A DNA stretch of 25,469 nucleotides from Entomomonas sp964395065 (lineage in GTDB: Bacteria; Pseudomonadota; Gammaproteobacteria; Pseudomonadales; Pseudomonadaceae), in the NCBI GenBank assembly GCA_964395065.1, contig CAYNAM010000026.1, forward strand, positions 1-25,469, read 5' to 3'. Positions 1 through 7,910 of the stretch are shown piece by piece. The position numbers and the translations under genes were made by a program. The notes beneath the pieces were generated by a model, which worked only from the letters and a program-made list of their open reading frames with translations, had not been told where the DNA came from and ran no database searches. Every line of letters begins with the position of its first letter. Position 1 is the stretch's first letter.

Positions 1-566
1 CACATAAAACATTACCAACAGATGCTGAAACCACCTTAGTAAGAGAGCTCAGACGACTCCCTAGTCGTATAGATGAAGTACTAGCCTCAAACAAAACCAT
101 TGAGAAACTAGCAGAACATTTTATAGAAAAGCATCATGCGTTATTCTTAGGTCGTGGAGCACAATACCCAGTTGCAATGGAGGGTGCATTAAAACTAAAA
201 GAGATCTCTTATATTCACGCTGAGTCTTATCCTGCAGGGGAATTAAAGCATGGCCCCTTAGCATTAGTGGATGCTAATATGCCTGTTATTACTGTAGCGC
301 CCAACAATGACTTAGTTGAAAAACTAAAATCTAATTTGCAAGAGGTAAGAGCACGTGAAGGCGAGCTTTTTATTTTTGCTGATGAAGCTGTCGAGATAAA
401 ACAAGCACCCTTTATCCATGTGGTTAAAATCCCTCATATTCACGATGTGCTCTCGCCTATTCTCTACACCATTCCACTACAACTGCTGTCTTACTATGTT
501 GCTATTTTAAAGGGTACTGATGTTGATCAACCCCGCAATTTGGCTAAAAGCGTTACTGTAGAATAA
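1..566 (+). CDS. glmS: Glutamine-fructose-6-phosphate aminotransferase (isomerizing), 3' part only
   Basis: This is the C-terminal part (about 188 codons, reading from base 3) of GlmS, which makes glucosamine-6-phosphate from fructose-6-phosphate and glutamine, the first step toward UDP-GlcNAc for peptidoglycan and LPS. What remains is the second SIS (sugar isomerase) domain. Visible family motifs are LGRG followed by YPVAMEGALKLKEISYIHAE, then AGELKHGPLALVD, and the C-terminal tail PRNLAKSVTVE. In the E. coli enzyme the lysine of that tail forms the Schiff base with the sugar, and it is present here. The glutaminase domain lies off the left edge. The gene ends 35 bases before the convergent cysA and shares a terminator with it. 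The identification is secure; only the 5' end is missing. Confidence 0.96.
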   Translation, partial: HKTLPTDAETTLVRELRRLPSRIDEVLASNKTIEKLAEHFIEKHHALFLGRGAQYPVAMEGALKLKEISYIHAESYPAGELKHGPLALVDANMPVITVAPNNDLVEKLKSNLQEVRAREGELFIFADEAVEIKQAPFIHVVKIPHIHDVLSPILYTIPLQLLSYYVAILKGTDVDQPRNLAKSVTVE

Positions 567-567
567 A

Positions 568-598
568 AAAAGGGTTAATCAAATTGATTAACCCTTTT
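568..598. terminator. Bidirectional intrinsic terminator between glmS and cysA
   Basis: GGGTTAATCA (572-581) and TGATTAACCC (585-594) form a perfect 10-bp stem with a 3-base loop. The stem is extended by A/T pairs and flanked by an A run on the left and TTTT on the right, so it can work on both strands. It lies exactly between the stops of two convergent genes. Confidence 0.88.
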
Positions 599-601
599 AA
601 T

Positions 602-1582
602 TTAATCGGCTATTTGATGTGGTTTTGGTTTAAAATAAACTGTTTGCCCGCGTTGTAATGTTTGTAACACGCCAGTGTCTTTAGTTAGCTCAACCTCTAA
701 AATATCCGACTGTCCTTCTGGACGAATACTAATACGTGTAATTGCACCTAGAGGGCGAATATCCAACGTCTCCGCTTCAAAATATTCTGGTTGTGCAGTT
801 AATGCAAGGTCAACCTCATGGGGTCTAAATAAGATTTCTTTATCCCCTACTTTGAACTGATTAGAATCACCCAAGAAATGATACACAAAACTATTTGCAG
901 GTTGATCATATAACTCAGCAGGAGACCCAACCTGCTCAATAACGCCTTTATTCATTACTACAATACGATCCGACACCTCCATGGCCTCTTCTTGGTCATG
1001 AGTCACAAAGACACTGGTTAAATGAATTTCATCATGTAACCTAGCTAACCAACGACGTAGTTCTTTACGAACCTTAGCATCTAGCGCCCCAAAGGGTTCA
1101 TCAAGTAATAACACTTTAGGTTCAACGGCCAAAGCGCGCGCTAATGCAATTCGCTGACGTTGCCCCCCTGATAACTGATCAGGATAGCGATCCCCTAACC
1201 AATCTAACTGCACCATCTGTAGTAAATATTGTACTTTTTCTTTAATCACTTGCTCTGACGGACGTACTGCCCTCGGCTTCATGCGTAAACCAAATGCCAC
1301 ATTGTCAAATACCGTCATATGACGAAACAAAGCGTAATGTTGGAAAACAAAACCAACATTACGATCACGCACATCATGCCCACTGACATCTTCACCATGA
1401 AAAATAATATTACCTACATCGGTTTTTTCTAAACCAGCAATAATTCTTAATAAGCTGGTTTTACCACAACCCGACGGGCCTAATAAAGCAACCAGCTCAC
1501 CGCTATTAATTTCTAAATTAATATTATTTAATGCCTTAAAATTTCCAAAAGTCTTAGTGACATTCTGAATCGTTATGCTCAT
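602..1582 (-). CDS. cysA: Sulfate/thiosulfate ABC transporter ATP-binding protein
   Basis: CysA is the ATPase subunit that drives uptake of sulfate and thiosulfate across the inner membrane through CysT and CysW. All ABC motifs are present in the 326 residues: Walker A GPSGCGKTS at 35-43, Q-loop Gln81, signature LSGGQ at 137-141, Walker B VLLLDE at 157-162, and the H-loop histidine at 195 in THDQEEAME. The C-terminal third carries the FRPHEVDL segment typical of CysA/TOBE-type regulatory regions. The start codon overlaps the cysW stop by four bases (ATGA), indicating translational coupling as the last gene of sbp-cysT-cysW-cysA. The operon context makes sulfate far more likely than other CUT1/TOBE substrates such as iron or spermidine. 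Confidence 0.95.
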   Translation of the reverse strand: MSITIQNVTKTFGNFKALNNINLEINSGELVALLGPSGCGKTSLLRIIAGLEKTDVGNIIFHGEDVSGHDVRDRNVGFVFQHYALFRHMTVFDNVAFGLRMKPRAVRPSEQVIKEKVQYLLQMVQLDWLGDRYPDQLSGGQRQRIALARALAVEPKVLLLDEPFGALDAKVRKELRRWLARLHDEIHLTSVFVTHDQEEAMEVSDRIVVMNKGVIEQVGSPAELYDQPANSFVYHFLGDSNQFKVGDKEILFRPHEVDLALTAQPEYFEAETLDIRPLGAITRISIRPEGQSDILEVELTKDTGVLQTLQRGQTVYFKPKPHQIAD

Positions 1583-2430
1583 GCTGAAGTATCTCCTGGA
1601 CGTTGGCGGGAACGATTTAAACGTGACTCACTCCATTGACGGAGCAACAATACAACCAACGCCATCATTAATAATAAAATAGCAACGCTAAATGCAGCAA
1701 CTATATTGTATTCGTTATACAAAATCTCGATATGTAAAGGCAAAGTATTAGTACCGCCACTTACATTACCTGCTAATACTGAAACAGCACCAAATTCACC
1801 CATTGCTCTGGCTGTACAAAGAACAACACCATAGAGCAAAGCCCATTTAATATTGGGTAATGTGATGTACCAAAAAATTTGTAATCCATTAGCACCTAAC
1901 AGTCGTGCTGCTTCCTCTTCCTGTGTTCCTTGCTCTTGCATAAGGGGGATCAATGAACGTGCAACGAATGGGAAGGTAACAAAAATAGTGGCTAATACAA
2001 TTCCTGGGACGGCATAAACAATTTGAATGTCATGCTTATTAAAGAAGTCAGCAAAATAACTTTGAGCTCCATAAAATAAAATATAAATTAACCCCGCCAC
2101 CACCGGTGAAATGGAAAATGGAATATCAATCAATGTGACTAAAACACTTTTTCCCCAAAATTCGTACTTTGTAACACACCAAGCAGCCGTAATCCCAAAG
2201 ATGATATTTAACGGGACTGAGATACCTGTTGCTATCAATGTCAGCTTAAATGCTGAAATTGCATCAGGCGTTCTAATTGCCTCCCAAAAGCCACCAAGAC
2301 CATTAGCCAGTCCCTGTGAAACAACTGCCCAAAGAGGCATTAAAAAAATAAGTGCAAAGATCACCCAAACTAGCACAATAAGAACCAGTGCTAACCAAGA
2401 AAATTTACCAGTGTAATTCGAACGTATCAT
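1579..2430 (-). CDS. cysW: Sulfate/thiosulfate ABC transporter permease CysW
   Basis: CysW is one of the two inner-membrane permease subunits of the sulfate importer. The 283-residue protein has about six hydrophobic segments. It shows the permease EAA loop near residues 170-195 (EEEAARLLGANGLQIFWYITLP), which docks on the ATPase, followed by ARAMGEFGAVSVLAGN, a stretch typical of CysW/CysT. The tail is rich in Arg and Ser, as expected for a cytoplasmic end. It begins 11 bases after the cysT stop and overlaps cysA by four bases. A weak AAGG Shine-Dalgarno stands upstream of the ATG. Confidence 0.95.
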   Translation of the reverse strand: MIRSNYTGKFSWLALVLIVLVWVIFALIFLMPLWAVVSQGLANGLGGFWEAIRTPDAISAFKLTLIATGISVPLNIIFGITAAWCVTKYEFWGKSVLVTLIDIPFSISPVVAGLIYILFYGAQSYFADFFNKHDIQIVYAVPGIVLATIFVTFPFVARSLIPLMQEQGTQEEEAARLLGANGLQIFWYITLPNIKWALLYGVVLCTARAMGEFGAVSVLAGNVSGGTNTLPLHIEILYNEYNIVAAFSVAILLLMMALVVLLLRQWSESRLNRSRQRPGDTSA

Positions 2431-2441
2431 AATGATTAGCC

Positions 2442-3296
2442 TTATGCCCTAATAAAATTAAAGAGCTTTAAAAACAAATTTAAAATATAAATAGGTTTTA
2501 AATAGCGCTGAATTAGATTAATAACCAAGAGCATAGCAAAAGCTATAATAATCATTAATACTCCAACCGCTGTTGCACCTACGTAATCAAATTGATCAAG
2601 CTTTGACATAATTAACAAAGGTAGAATTTCTGTTTTATAAGGGATATTGGCCGAAATAAATACAACAGAACCATACTCACCTATTCCCCTCGCTAATGCT
2701 AATGAGAAACCTGTCATCCACGCAGGAAATAGAATAGGAAAAATTACAAAAATAAAAGTTTGAAATGTATTTGCACCTAAACTGCGAGAGGCTTCTTCAA
2801 TTTCTCTTGGTATATCTTTGATCACAGGCTGCACAGTGCGAACTGCAAAGGGTAGGGTCACAAAAATAAGTGCTACCGTGATACCCAGTGGTGAGTACGC
2901 TACTTTAAAAGGTAATAAAGAACCAATTGCGCCCTGAGGGGCATAAAGTGTGGTTAAGGCAATACCCGCTACCGCCGTAGGTAATGCAAAAGGCAAATCG
3001 ACTAATGCATCAATAAAACGACGACCAGGAAAAGTATAACGAACCAATACCCAAGCTAATAAACTACCAATAATAGACACAATAAATGCCGAGATAAGCG
3101 AGGTATAAAGTGACAACTTTAGCGCAGACTGCAGTTGTCTACTGCTTAGTATTGCCCCTAGTTGATCCATTGTAATTTGGCTCGCATAAAAAAACATGCC
3201 GGCCATAGGGATTAGAACAATCAAGGAAAGCCACATTAGGGTATACCCTAATGTAAATCCAAACCCTGGTATAACTGAAGACTGACGAAATGACAT
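2442..3296 (-). CDS. cysT: Sulfate/thiosulfate ABC transporter permease CysT (CysU)
   Basis: CysT (also CysU) is the partner permease of CysW. In its 284 residues I see a long first membrane segment (about residues 14-36), further hydrophobic segments, and the EAA loop EIEEASRSLGANTFQTFIFV followed by ARGIGEYGSVVFIS, the same signature seen in CysW. The C-terminus is unusually hydrophobic and basic (ILNLFLKLFNFIRA). The gene lies 18 bases downstream of the binding-protein gene and 11 bases upstream of cysW, so a single transcript is expected. Confidence 0.95.
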   Translation of the reverse strand: MSFRQSSVIPGFGFTLGYTLMWLSLIVLIPMAGMFFYASQITMDQLGAILSSRQLQSALKLSLYTSLISAFIVSIIGSLLAWVLVRYTFPGRRFIDALVDLPFALPTAVAGIALTTLYAPQGAIGSLLPFKVAYSPLGITVALIFVTLPFAVRTVQPVIKDIPREIEEASRSLGANTFQTFIFVIFPILFPAWMTGFSLALARGIGEYGSVVFISANIPYKTEILPLLIMSKLDQFDYVGATAVGVLMIIIAFAMLLVINLIQRYLKPIYILNLFLKLFNFIRA

Positions 3297-3314
3297 TATC
3301 TCTATCCAATACGC

Positions 3315-4316
3315 TTATTGATTGATTTCACCGTAAATCTGGTCAAATATAGCCTTATCATTAAAAAACTTAGGCTGTGCTTTATCCCACCCACCAAACT
3401 CCTCATCAATTGTTACAAGCTGCAAGCTAGGAAATTGGTTTTTAAATTCAGCCGCTATTTTTTCATCACGAGGGCGGTAAAAATTTTGTGCAATGATACG
3501 CTGAGCAGGCTCACTGTACAAATACTCTAAATAAGCAGTTGCCTGTTTTAACGTGCCCTTACGCTCAGCATTTTTATTAACAACAGCAACAGGAGGCTCT
3601 GCTAAAATAGATAAGGAGGGAGTTATAATTTCTAATTGATCGCCTCCCTCTTCTTGTAATGCAAGATATGCTTCATTCTCCCAAGCCACCAATACATCAC
3701 CTTGATTACGTTGCACGAACGTTGTCGTTGCTCCACGCGCGCCCGTATCTAAAATAGGAGCATTAGCATACATTTTTTTTACAAACTCTCTTGCTTTTTC
3801 ATCACTACCATATTTGTGTTTGGCATACGCCCATGCCGCTAAAAAATTCCAACGAGCCCCACCAGATGTTTTAGGATTGGGTGTAATGACTTGTACACCC
3901 TGTTTTACTAAATCGTCCCAGTCCTTTATTTTTTTTGGATTATTTTTACGCACCAAAAATACAATCGTTGAAGTATAGGGCGTACTGTTATTAGGTAGTT
4001 TAGTTTGCCAATCCTTATCAATGAGTGGTTGCCTTAAATTAATGGCATCAATATCGCCTGCTAGCGCTAAAGTGACTACATCAGCTCTTAATCCATCAAT
4101 TACAGCACGTGCTTGCTTACCAGAACCACCATGTGAACTTTTTATTGTTACATCTTCCCCTGTCGTTTCCTTCCAATGCTTTTTAAATTCTTCATTATAA
4201 GCTTTATAAAGCTCACGAGTAGGATCATAAGAGACATTGAGTAGTTCTGTTGCTACTACAGGTAAGGATAATATTATTCCTATAATACTCCCAATTGTTT
4301 TATTTAATATAGACAT
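3315..4316 (-). CDS. sbp: Periplasmic sulfate-binding protein
   Basis: This solute-binding protein captures sulfate in the periplasm for CysTWA. The first ~22 residues form a Sec signal peptide: K6, a hydrophobic core IIGIILSLPVVA, and likely cleavage after VVA. The mature protein begins LLNVSYDPTRELY and contains family landmarks SSHGGSGKQARAVIDGL, TPNPKTSGGARWNFLAAW and VAWENEAYLAL, which include residues that hold the sulfate oxyanion in Sbp/CysP crystal structures. The 333-residue length is normal. It is the first gene of the operon, so its upstream region (4317-4478) should carry the CysB-type control; I see only a weak promoter there. Sbp versus the close paralogue CysP (thiosulfate) cannot be settled by eye. 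Confidence 0.93.
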   Translation of the reverse strand: MSILNKTIGSIIGIILSLPVVATELLNVSYDPTRELYKAYNEEFKKHWKETTGEDVTIKSSHGGSGKQARAVIDGLRADVVTLALAGDIDAINLRQPLIDKDWQTKLPNNSTPYTSTIVFLVRKNNPKKIKDWDDLVKQGVQVITPNPKTSGGARWNFLAAWAYAKHKYGSDEKAREFVKKMYANAPILDTGARGATTTFVQRNQGDVLVAWENEAYLALQEEGGDQLEIITPSLSILAEPPVAVVNKNAERKGTLKQATAYLEYLYSEPAQRIIAQNFYRPRDEKIAAEFKNQFPSLQLVTIDEEFGGWDKAQPKFFNDKAIFDQIYGEINQ

Positions 4317-4401
4317 AGCAGCATACCCTGTTATTTAATTATTTTTGGTATTCTATCGGGCTTTTCTTATTCTTAAAAATACTTTTTATGCAGGTACTTA
4401 T

Positions 4402-4413
4402 TTCCTTATGGAA
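4402..4413. promoter_or_regulatory. Small palindrome between the divergent sbp and ABM-monooxygenase genes
   Basis: TTCC-TTAT-GGAA is a short inverted repeat near the middle of the 162-base divergent intergenic region. A loose TAGAAT -10 for sbp lies closer to sbp and has no good -35, as is usual for activator-dependent cys promoters. The palindrome could be an activator site (CysB is the expected regulator), but it is too short to assign. Confidence 0.25.
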
Positions 4414-4478
4414 TAAATGATATTGTTTTTATTTTTAAATATAACTAAAATTAATTTTTATAAATTGGAGATTAAAAA

Positions 4479-4781
4479 ATGATTACAGCGATCGTTAAAG
4501 CAAATATTTTACCAGATAAAGCTGAATCACTTAGGAAAATAGCCAAAGTTTTAGAACATGACTTTGCTCCGCATGAAAAAGGTTGCGAACAATACGAGTC
4601 TTTTATTGATGGATTAATCTTTATTACTATTGAGCGTTGGTCCGATCAGCAATCTTTAGATGAACATCTTCAGCAAGACCATGTTAAAAAATATGTACCT
4701 TTAATGAAACAATGCATTGAACATGGAGTCTTTGATGTACAGTTTATTAAAGGAGGGGAGAGAAGTTTTATTAAAATTTAA
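4479..4781 (+). CDS. Putative quinol monooxygenase, ABM-fold (YgiN-like)
   Basis: This is a 100-residue protein of the antibiotic-biosynthesis-monooxygenase (ABM) dimeric alpha/beta ferredoxin-like fold. Diagnostic pieces are the N-terminal strand MITAIVKANILPDKAESL, the central EKGCEQYESF (family form PGCLxYxxx), the second strand IFITIERWSDQQSLDEHL, and HVKKYVPLMK. Known members oxidise quinols or act as cofactor-free monooxygenases; others are of unknown substrate. A good GGAG (4467-4470) stands 8 bases before the ATG. It is transcribed away from the sulfate operon and ends at a terminator shared with metK, so it is probably monocistronic. Substrate cannot be inferred. Confidence 0.8.
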   Translation: MITAIVKANILPDKAESLRKIAKVLEHDFAPHEKGCEQYESFIDGLIFITIERWSDQQSLDEHLQQDHVKKYVPLMKQCIEHGVFDVQFIKGGERSFIKI

Positions 4782-4800
4782 ACTTCTTGCCGGGCATGTA

Positions 4801-4826
4801 AAAAAGGTAGCTTAAGCTACCTTTAA
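4801..4826. terminator. Bidirectional terminator between ABM gene and metK
   Basis: AAAGGTAGCTT/AAGCTACCTTT is a perfect 22-base palindrome (4803-4824) with an A run on the left and T-rich sequence on the right. It lies between two convergent genes and can act in both directions. Confidence 0.8.
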
Positions 4827-4848
4827 TTACCACGCTTATTGAATAATG

Positions 4849-6042
4849 TTATTTTAAGCCCGCATCGGCTTTAAGTGCTTCGGCCTTATCTGTACGCTCC
4901 CATGTAAAGGTCGTAAAGGTATCATCCCCTACAGTTTTTTGCACTGGAGTACGCCCAAAATGTCCATAAGCAGCGGTTTCTTGGTACATCGGGTGCAATA
5001 AATCAAGCATCTTTGTAATCGCATAAGGACGAAGATCAAAGTGTTGGCGAACTAATTGAATAATTTTGTCATCACTGATTTTACCCGTGCCAAAGGTATT
5101 AATAGAAATAGAGGTAGGCTGCGCTACCCCAATCGCATAAGATACTTGTAATTCACAACGCTCAGCCAATCCTGCTGCAACAATATTTTTTGCCACATAA
5201 CGCCCCGCATAAGCTGCGCTACGGTCTACTTTTGAAGGGTCTTTTCCAGAAAAAGCACCACCGCCATGACGTGCCATACCACCGTAACTGTCTACAATAA
5301 TCTTACGACCTGTTAACCCACAATCCCCCACAGGACCACCAATAATGAATTGACCTGTTGGGTTAATATGAAATTGAGTATTTTTATGCAATAACTCTTC
5401 AGGAATCACATTTTTTATAATCAACTCCATAACCGCTTCTTGGATGTCTTTTTGTGAAATATCTGGATTATGTTGTGTAGAAAGCACAATCGCATCAATC
5501 CCAACTACTTTACCATTTTCATAACGGCAAGTAACTTGTGATTTCGCATCTGGACGTAACCAAGGTAACAACCCACTTTTACGCGCTTCAGATTGGCGCT
5601 CAACTAAACGGTGAGAAAAACAAATGGGAGCTGGCATTAACACATCGGTTTCATTACTGGCATAACCAAACATTAAACCTTGGTCACCAGCACCTTGATC
5701 CTCTGGTTTTTGTCTATCGACACCTTGCGCAATATCGACAGATTGCTTACCAATAATATTTAATACACCACAGGTTGCTCCATCAAACCCTACTTCTGAT
5801 GAGGTATAGCCAATGTCACAGATCACTCGACGAACTAGCTCTTCCAAATCAATCCATGCATTGGTAGAGATTTCACCTGCAATAATTGCTACCCCTGTTT
5901 TCACAAGCGTTTCGCATGCAACACGTGCATGTTTATCACTGGTAATAATTGCATCTAAAACCGCATCAGAAATTTGGTCAGCGATTTTATCAGGATGGCC
6001 TTCAGATACAGACTCAGAAGTGAAGAGTGCATACTCACTCAT
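4849..6042 (-). CDS. metK: S-adenosylmethionine synthetase
   Basis: MetK makes S-adenosylmethionine from methionine and ATP in the cytoplasm. The 397-residue protein is full length. Signature segments are SVSEGHPDKIADQISD near residues 11-26 (with H16 and D18 of the HPDK motif that binds ATP and metal), the GDQGLMFGYA methionine/ATP loop, and the glycine-rich GGGAFSGKDPSKVDRSAAYA (P-loop-like). A clear AAGGAG lies 8 bases before the ATG, confirming the start. Its own promoter appears to lie about 60 bases upstream. I see no SAM or SAH riboswitch in the short leader. Confidence 0.97.
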   Translation of the reverse strand: MSEYALFTSESVSEGHPDKIADQISDAVLDAIITSDKHARVACETLVKTGVAIIAGEISTNAWIDLEELVRRVICDIGYTSSEVGFDGATCGVLNIIGKQSVDIAQGVDRQKPEDQGAGDQGLMFGYASNETDVLMPAPICFSHRLVERQSEARKSGLLPWLRPDAKSQVTCRYENGKVVGIDAIVLSTQHNPDISQKDIQEAVMELIIKNVIPEELLHKNTQFHINPTGQFIIGGPVGDCGLTGRKIIVDSYGGMARHGGGAFSGKDPSKVDRSAAYAGRYVAKNIVAAGLAERCELQVSYAIGVAQPTSISINTFGTGKISDDKIIQLVRQHFDLRPYAITKMLDLLHPMYQETAAYGHFGRTPVQKTVGDDTFTTFTWERTDKAEALKADAGLK

Positions 6043-6097
6043 TACAAAAACTCCTTACTAAAAATTAATATTTAATTGCTTGAATTTAACTGAATTG

Positions 6098-6103
6098 ATT
6101 ATA
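6098..6103 (-). promoter_or_regulatory. Predicted -10 element for metK
   Basis: On the minus strand the sequence reads TATAAT, a perfect sigma-70 -10, 55 bases before the metK ATG. The -35 region is poor. The predicted transcript leader is about 45-50 bases, too short for a typical SAM riboswitch. Confidence 0.5.
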
Positions 6104-6190
6104 GTCTAATAACTAATCATAATTATTCTAAAACTTATATATCTCTTTATTATTTTAGCAATAATATAATCCTAATAATACTAAATATAT

Positions 6191-6241
6191 AGACAAAGGC
6201 GAGTATACAAAAACTACCATATAAAAGCGCCCATTTTGTCT
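6191..6241. other. Imperfect inverted repeat between Nudix gene and metK promoter
   Basis: AGACAAA (6191-6197) pairs with TTTGTCT (6235-6241), and the adjoining GGCG (6198-6201) with CGCC (6228-6231), with a 3-base bulge. It may be a weak transcription end for the upstream Nudix operon, which reads into metK on the same strand, but it has no convincing U tract on that strand. Confidence 0.3.
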
Positions 6242-6265
6242 ATGTTTTTATGATGACACTAAAAA

Positions 6266-6877
6266 TTATGGGGATTCAATTAACTTTACACTTTTTAATT
6301 TACGGTGTAAGGGAATAGGATTATCAAATAATAAATTAATAAGCTCAACAATCATACAGGCTGTTAGCCCCCAAATTTTAAATTGTTGATACTGATAACA
6401 AGGCACATACCAACTCACACCAAAACAATCAACACGATGTGTAACTAGGTGGGGAATCTCTTTAAAAAAAACTAATGGAACAGTAAATACATGTGCTATT
6501 TCATCAACATTTGCCTGATAAGAAAAAGAGTCATCCACTAAGCCTACGTATGGTTTTACCATCAAATGGTGCTTAGAGACTAATGATTGTAATGAACCAA
6601 CAACCTTTACACTATCAGGAGTCAATGCAATTTCTTCATAAGACTCTCGTAAGGCAGTTTGAAGTAAACTATTATCAGTTTTATCACGCTTTCCCCCTGG
6701 AAAAGCCACCTCACCTTGATGAGTAGATAACTCATTAGAACGCAATGTCAACACAATCTCAGGTTCATTTTTCTTTAAAATAGGCACTAATACTGCGGCT
6801 TGTTTTAGAGTATTTGGAAACTCATAAGATTTAGGCTGATAATGCTTTAAGCATTGCTCAATTTTTTGCCATACCAT
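6266..6877 (-). CDS. Nudix hydrolase, probable CoA pyrophosphatase (NudL type)
   Basis: The protein hydrolyses a nucleoside diphosphate linked to another group, probably coenzyme A or acyl-CoA. The stretch LTLRSNELSTHQGEVAFPGG is the extra motif that marks the CoA-pyrophosphatase branch just before the Nudix box. The box itself reads GGKRDKTDNSLLQTALRESY followed by EEIAL, with the metal-binding RESYEE core. I chose the ATG at 6877 (203 residues) over an in-frame GTG at 6892, because GGAGAGG then sits 6 bases upstream as a good ribosome site and the GTG lies inside that same sequence. It is the last of five same-strand genes and starts 38 bases after the GIY-YIG gene's stop. Substrate is inferred from the motif only. 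Confidence 0.85.
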   Translation of the reverse strand: MVWQKIEQCLKHYQPKSYEFPNTLKQAAVLVPILKKNEPEIVLTLRSNELSTHQGEVAFPGGKRDKTDNSLLQTALRESYEEIALTPDSVKVVGSLQSLVSKHHLMVKPYVGLVDDSFSYQANVDEIAHVFTVPLVFFKEIPHLVTHRVDCFGVSWYVPCYQYQQFKIWGLTACMIVELINLLFDNPIPLHRKLKSVKLIESP

Positions 6878-6915
6878 CTTTATCCTCTCCACACTTATTC
6901 ATTCACTCAAGAAAC

Positions 6916-7209
6916 TTATTCATTATAAAGAGGTAACGTATAAGAGAAGCAATTAGTTGCTGCCACCAGCTGCTCTTTCCTGTTTTTAGAAAACTGCTTA
7001 ATCGTATATTCTCTTTTTAGTGCATGAGATTTCGATTCACATCGTTCGAGATAGACTAAAGCAACTGCTTTACTGCTTGCAAAAAATTTTGCCCCCGCCC
7101 CATTACAATGTTTATAAAACCGAGCAATGGGGTCATTGCTGATACCACAATAAAGCTTATCATGTTCTGTTCGAACAAGATAAACATACCATGTATTATC
7201 TTCTGTCAC
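6916..7209 (-). CDS. GIY-YIG domain protein (YhbQ/UPF0213 type)
   Basis: This is a compact single-domain GIY-YIG protein. The motif appears as WYVYLVRTEHDKLYCGISND, with the usual arginine in IARFYKH and the glutamate in ALKREYTIKQFSK. E. coli YhbQ-like proteins consist of this domain alone, and a DNA repair or structure-specific nuclease role has been proposed for some; the function here is not provable. No in-frame ATG exists near the start. GTG at 7209 (97 residues) places the domain at the N-terminus as in the family and overlaps the pcs stop by 14 bases; upstream TTG codons (7236 and 7230) would give up to 106 residues. Translation is probably coupled to pcs. Confidence 0.82.
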   Translation of the reverse strand: MTEDNTWYVYLVRTEHDKLYCGISNDPIARFYKHCNGAGAKFFASSKAVALVYLERCESKSHALKREYTIKQFSKNRKEQLVAATNCFSYTLPLYNE

Positions 7210-7888
7210 AAATCGTTTGCCAAATACCAAAACCAATAAAATAAAGCCCAGAAATCCACCACAGTATCAATGTCCACATTTTAAAATGACCGTATTGGGC
7301 AATTAAAAAGGCACTTGCGATAAGCCAGATAACTGTGAAGAAAATATTCAATGGCATTGCCTTACGAACTCTAAATGGATGTAAGAATTTAACAGGCACC
7401 ACAGATAAAATAGCTAGTATTATCGTTGCGATAAAAGTAAACCATGCAGGAGGAGCAAGAACTACATAGTACAGCGCAACAATATTCCATGTTGCAGGAA
7501 AACCAACAAAATAATTATCAGCACTTTTCATATTTTTATTACAAAAACAAAAGAATGAAGATAATAAAATAATAGCAGCAGTTAACGTTTTAGTACCTTC
7601 GGGTAAAGGGATATAACAATACACAAAGATAGCTGGAACAAAAACATAGGTGAGATAATCAATAATTAAATCTAGCACTGTCCCATCAAATTCGGGCACC
7701 TGATTTTTTACATCATATCGCCGCGCTAAAGTGCCATCAATGCCATCAATAAATAATGTAATCCCCATCCAGACGAAAGCCATTTTTGGATCATTATCTA
7801 AAATAGCTAGCAATGCCAACAAACCAAATATCACACCACTGGCTGTAAAGGCATGAACCCCCCATGCTTTGATTTTTTTTGAGTCCAT
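7196..7888 (-). CDS. pcs: Phosphatidylcholine synthase
   Basis: Pcs condenses CDP-diacylglycerol with choline to give phosphatidylcholine directly, in the inner membrane. The protein (230 residues from the ATG at 7888) shows the complete CDP-alcohol phosphotransferase motif: D48, D51, G52, A55-R56, then G69, D73 and D77 (DGIDGTLAR...DGTVLDLIID). The opening KAWGVHAFTASG and YLTYVFVPA are, as I recall, typical of bacterial Pcs rather than PgsA or PssA. About seven to eight hydrophobic segments follow. An in-frame GTG at 7900 is an alternative start; the ATG lies 22 bases after the tesB stop. Choline would have to come from outside, which fits a host-associated life. Confidence 0.88.
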   Translation of the reverse strand: MDSKKIKAWGVHAFTASGVIFGLLALLAILDNDPKMAFVWMGITLFIDGIDGTLARRYDVKNQVPEFDGTVLDLIIDYLTYVFVPAIFVYCYIPLPEGTKTLTAAIILLSSFFCFCNKNMKSADNYFVGFPATWNIVALYYVVLAPPAWFTFIATIILAILSVVPVKFLHPFRVRKAMPLNIFFTVIWLIASAFLIAQYGHFKMWTLILWWISGLYFIGFGIWQTICDRR

Positions 7889-7910
7889 TTTAGTGCTCAC
7901 TTTCAGTAAA

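Noticed and set aside
4317..6265. A SAM or SAH riboswitch before metK or the sulfate operon
   Set aside because: The predicted metK leader is under 50 bases and neither region shows the conserved cores of those riboswitches.
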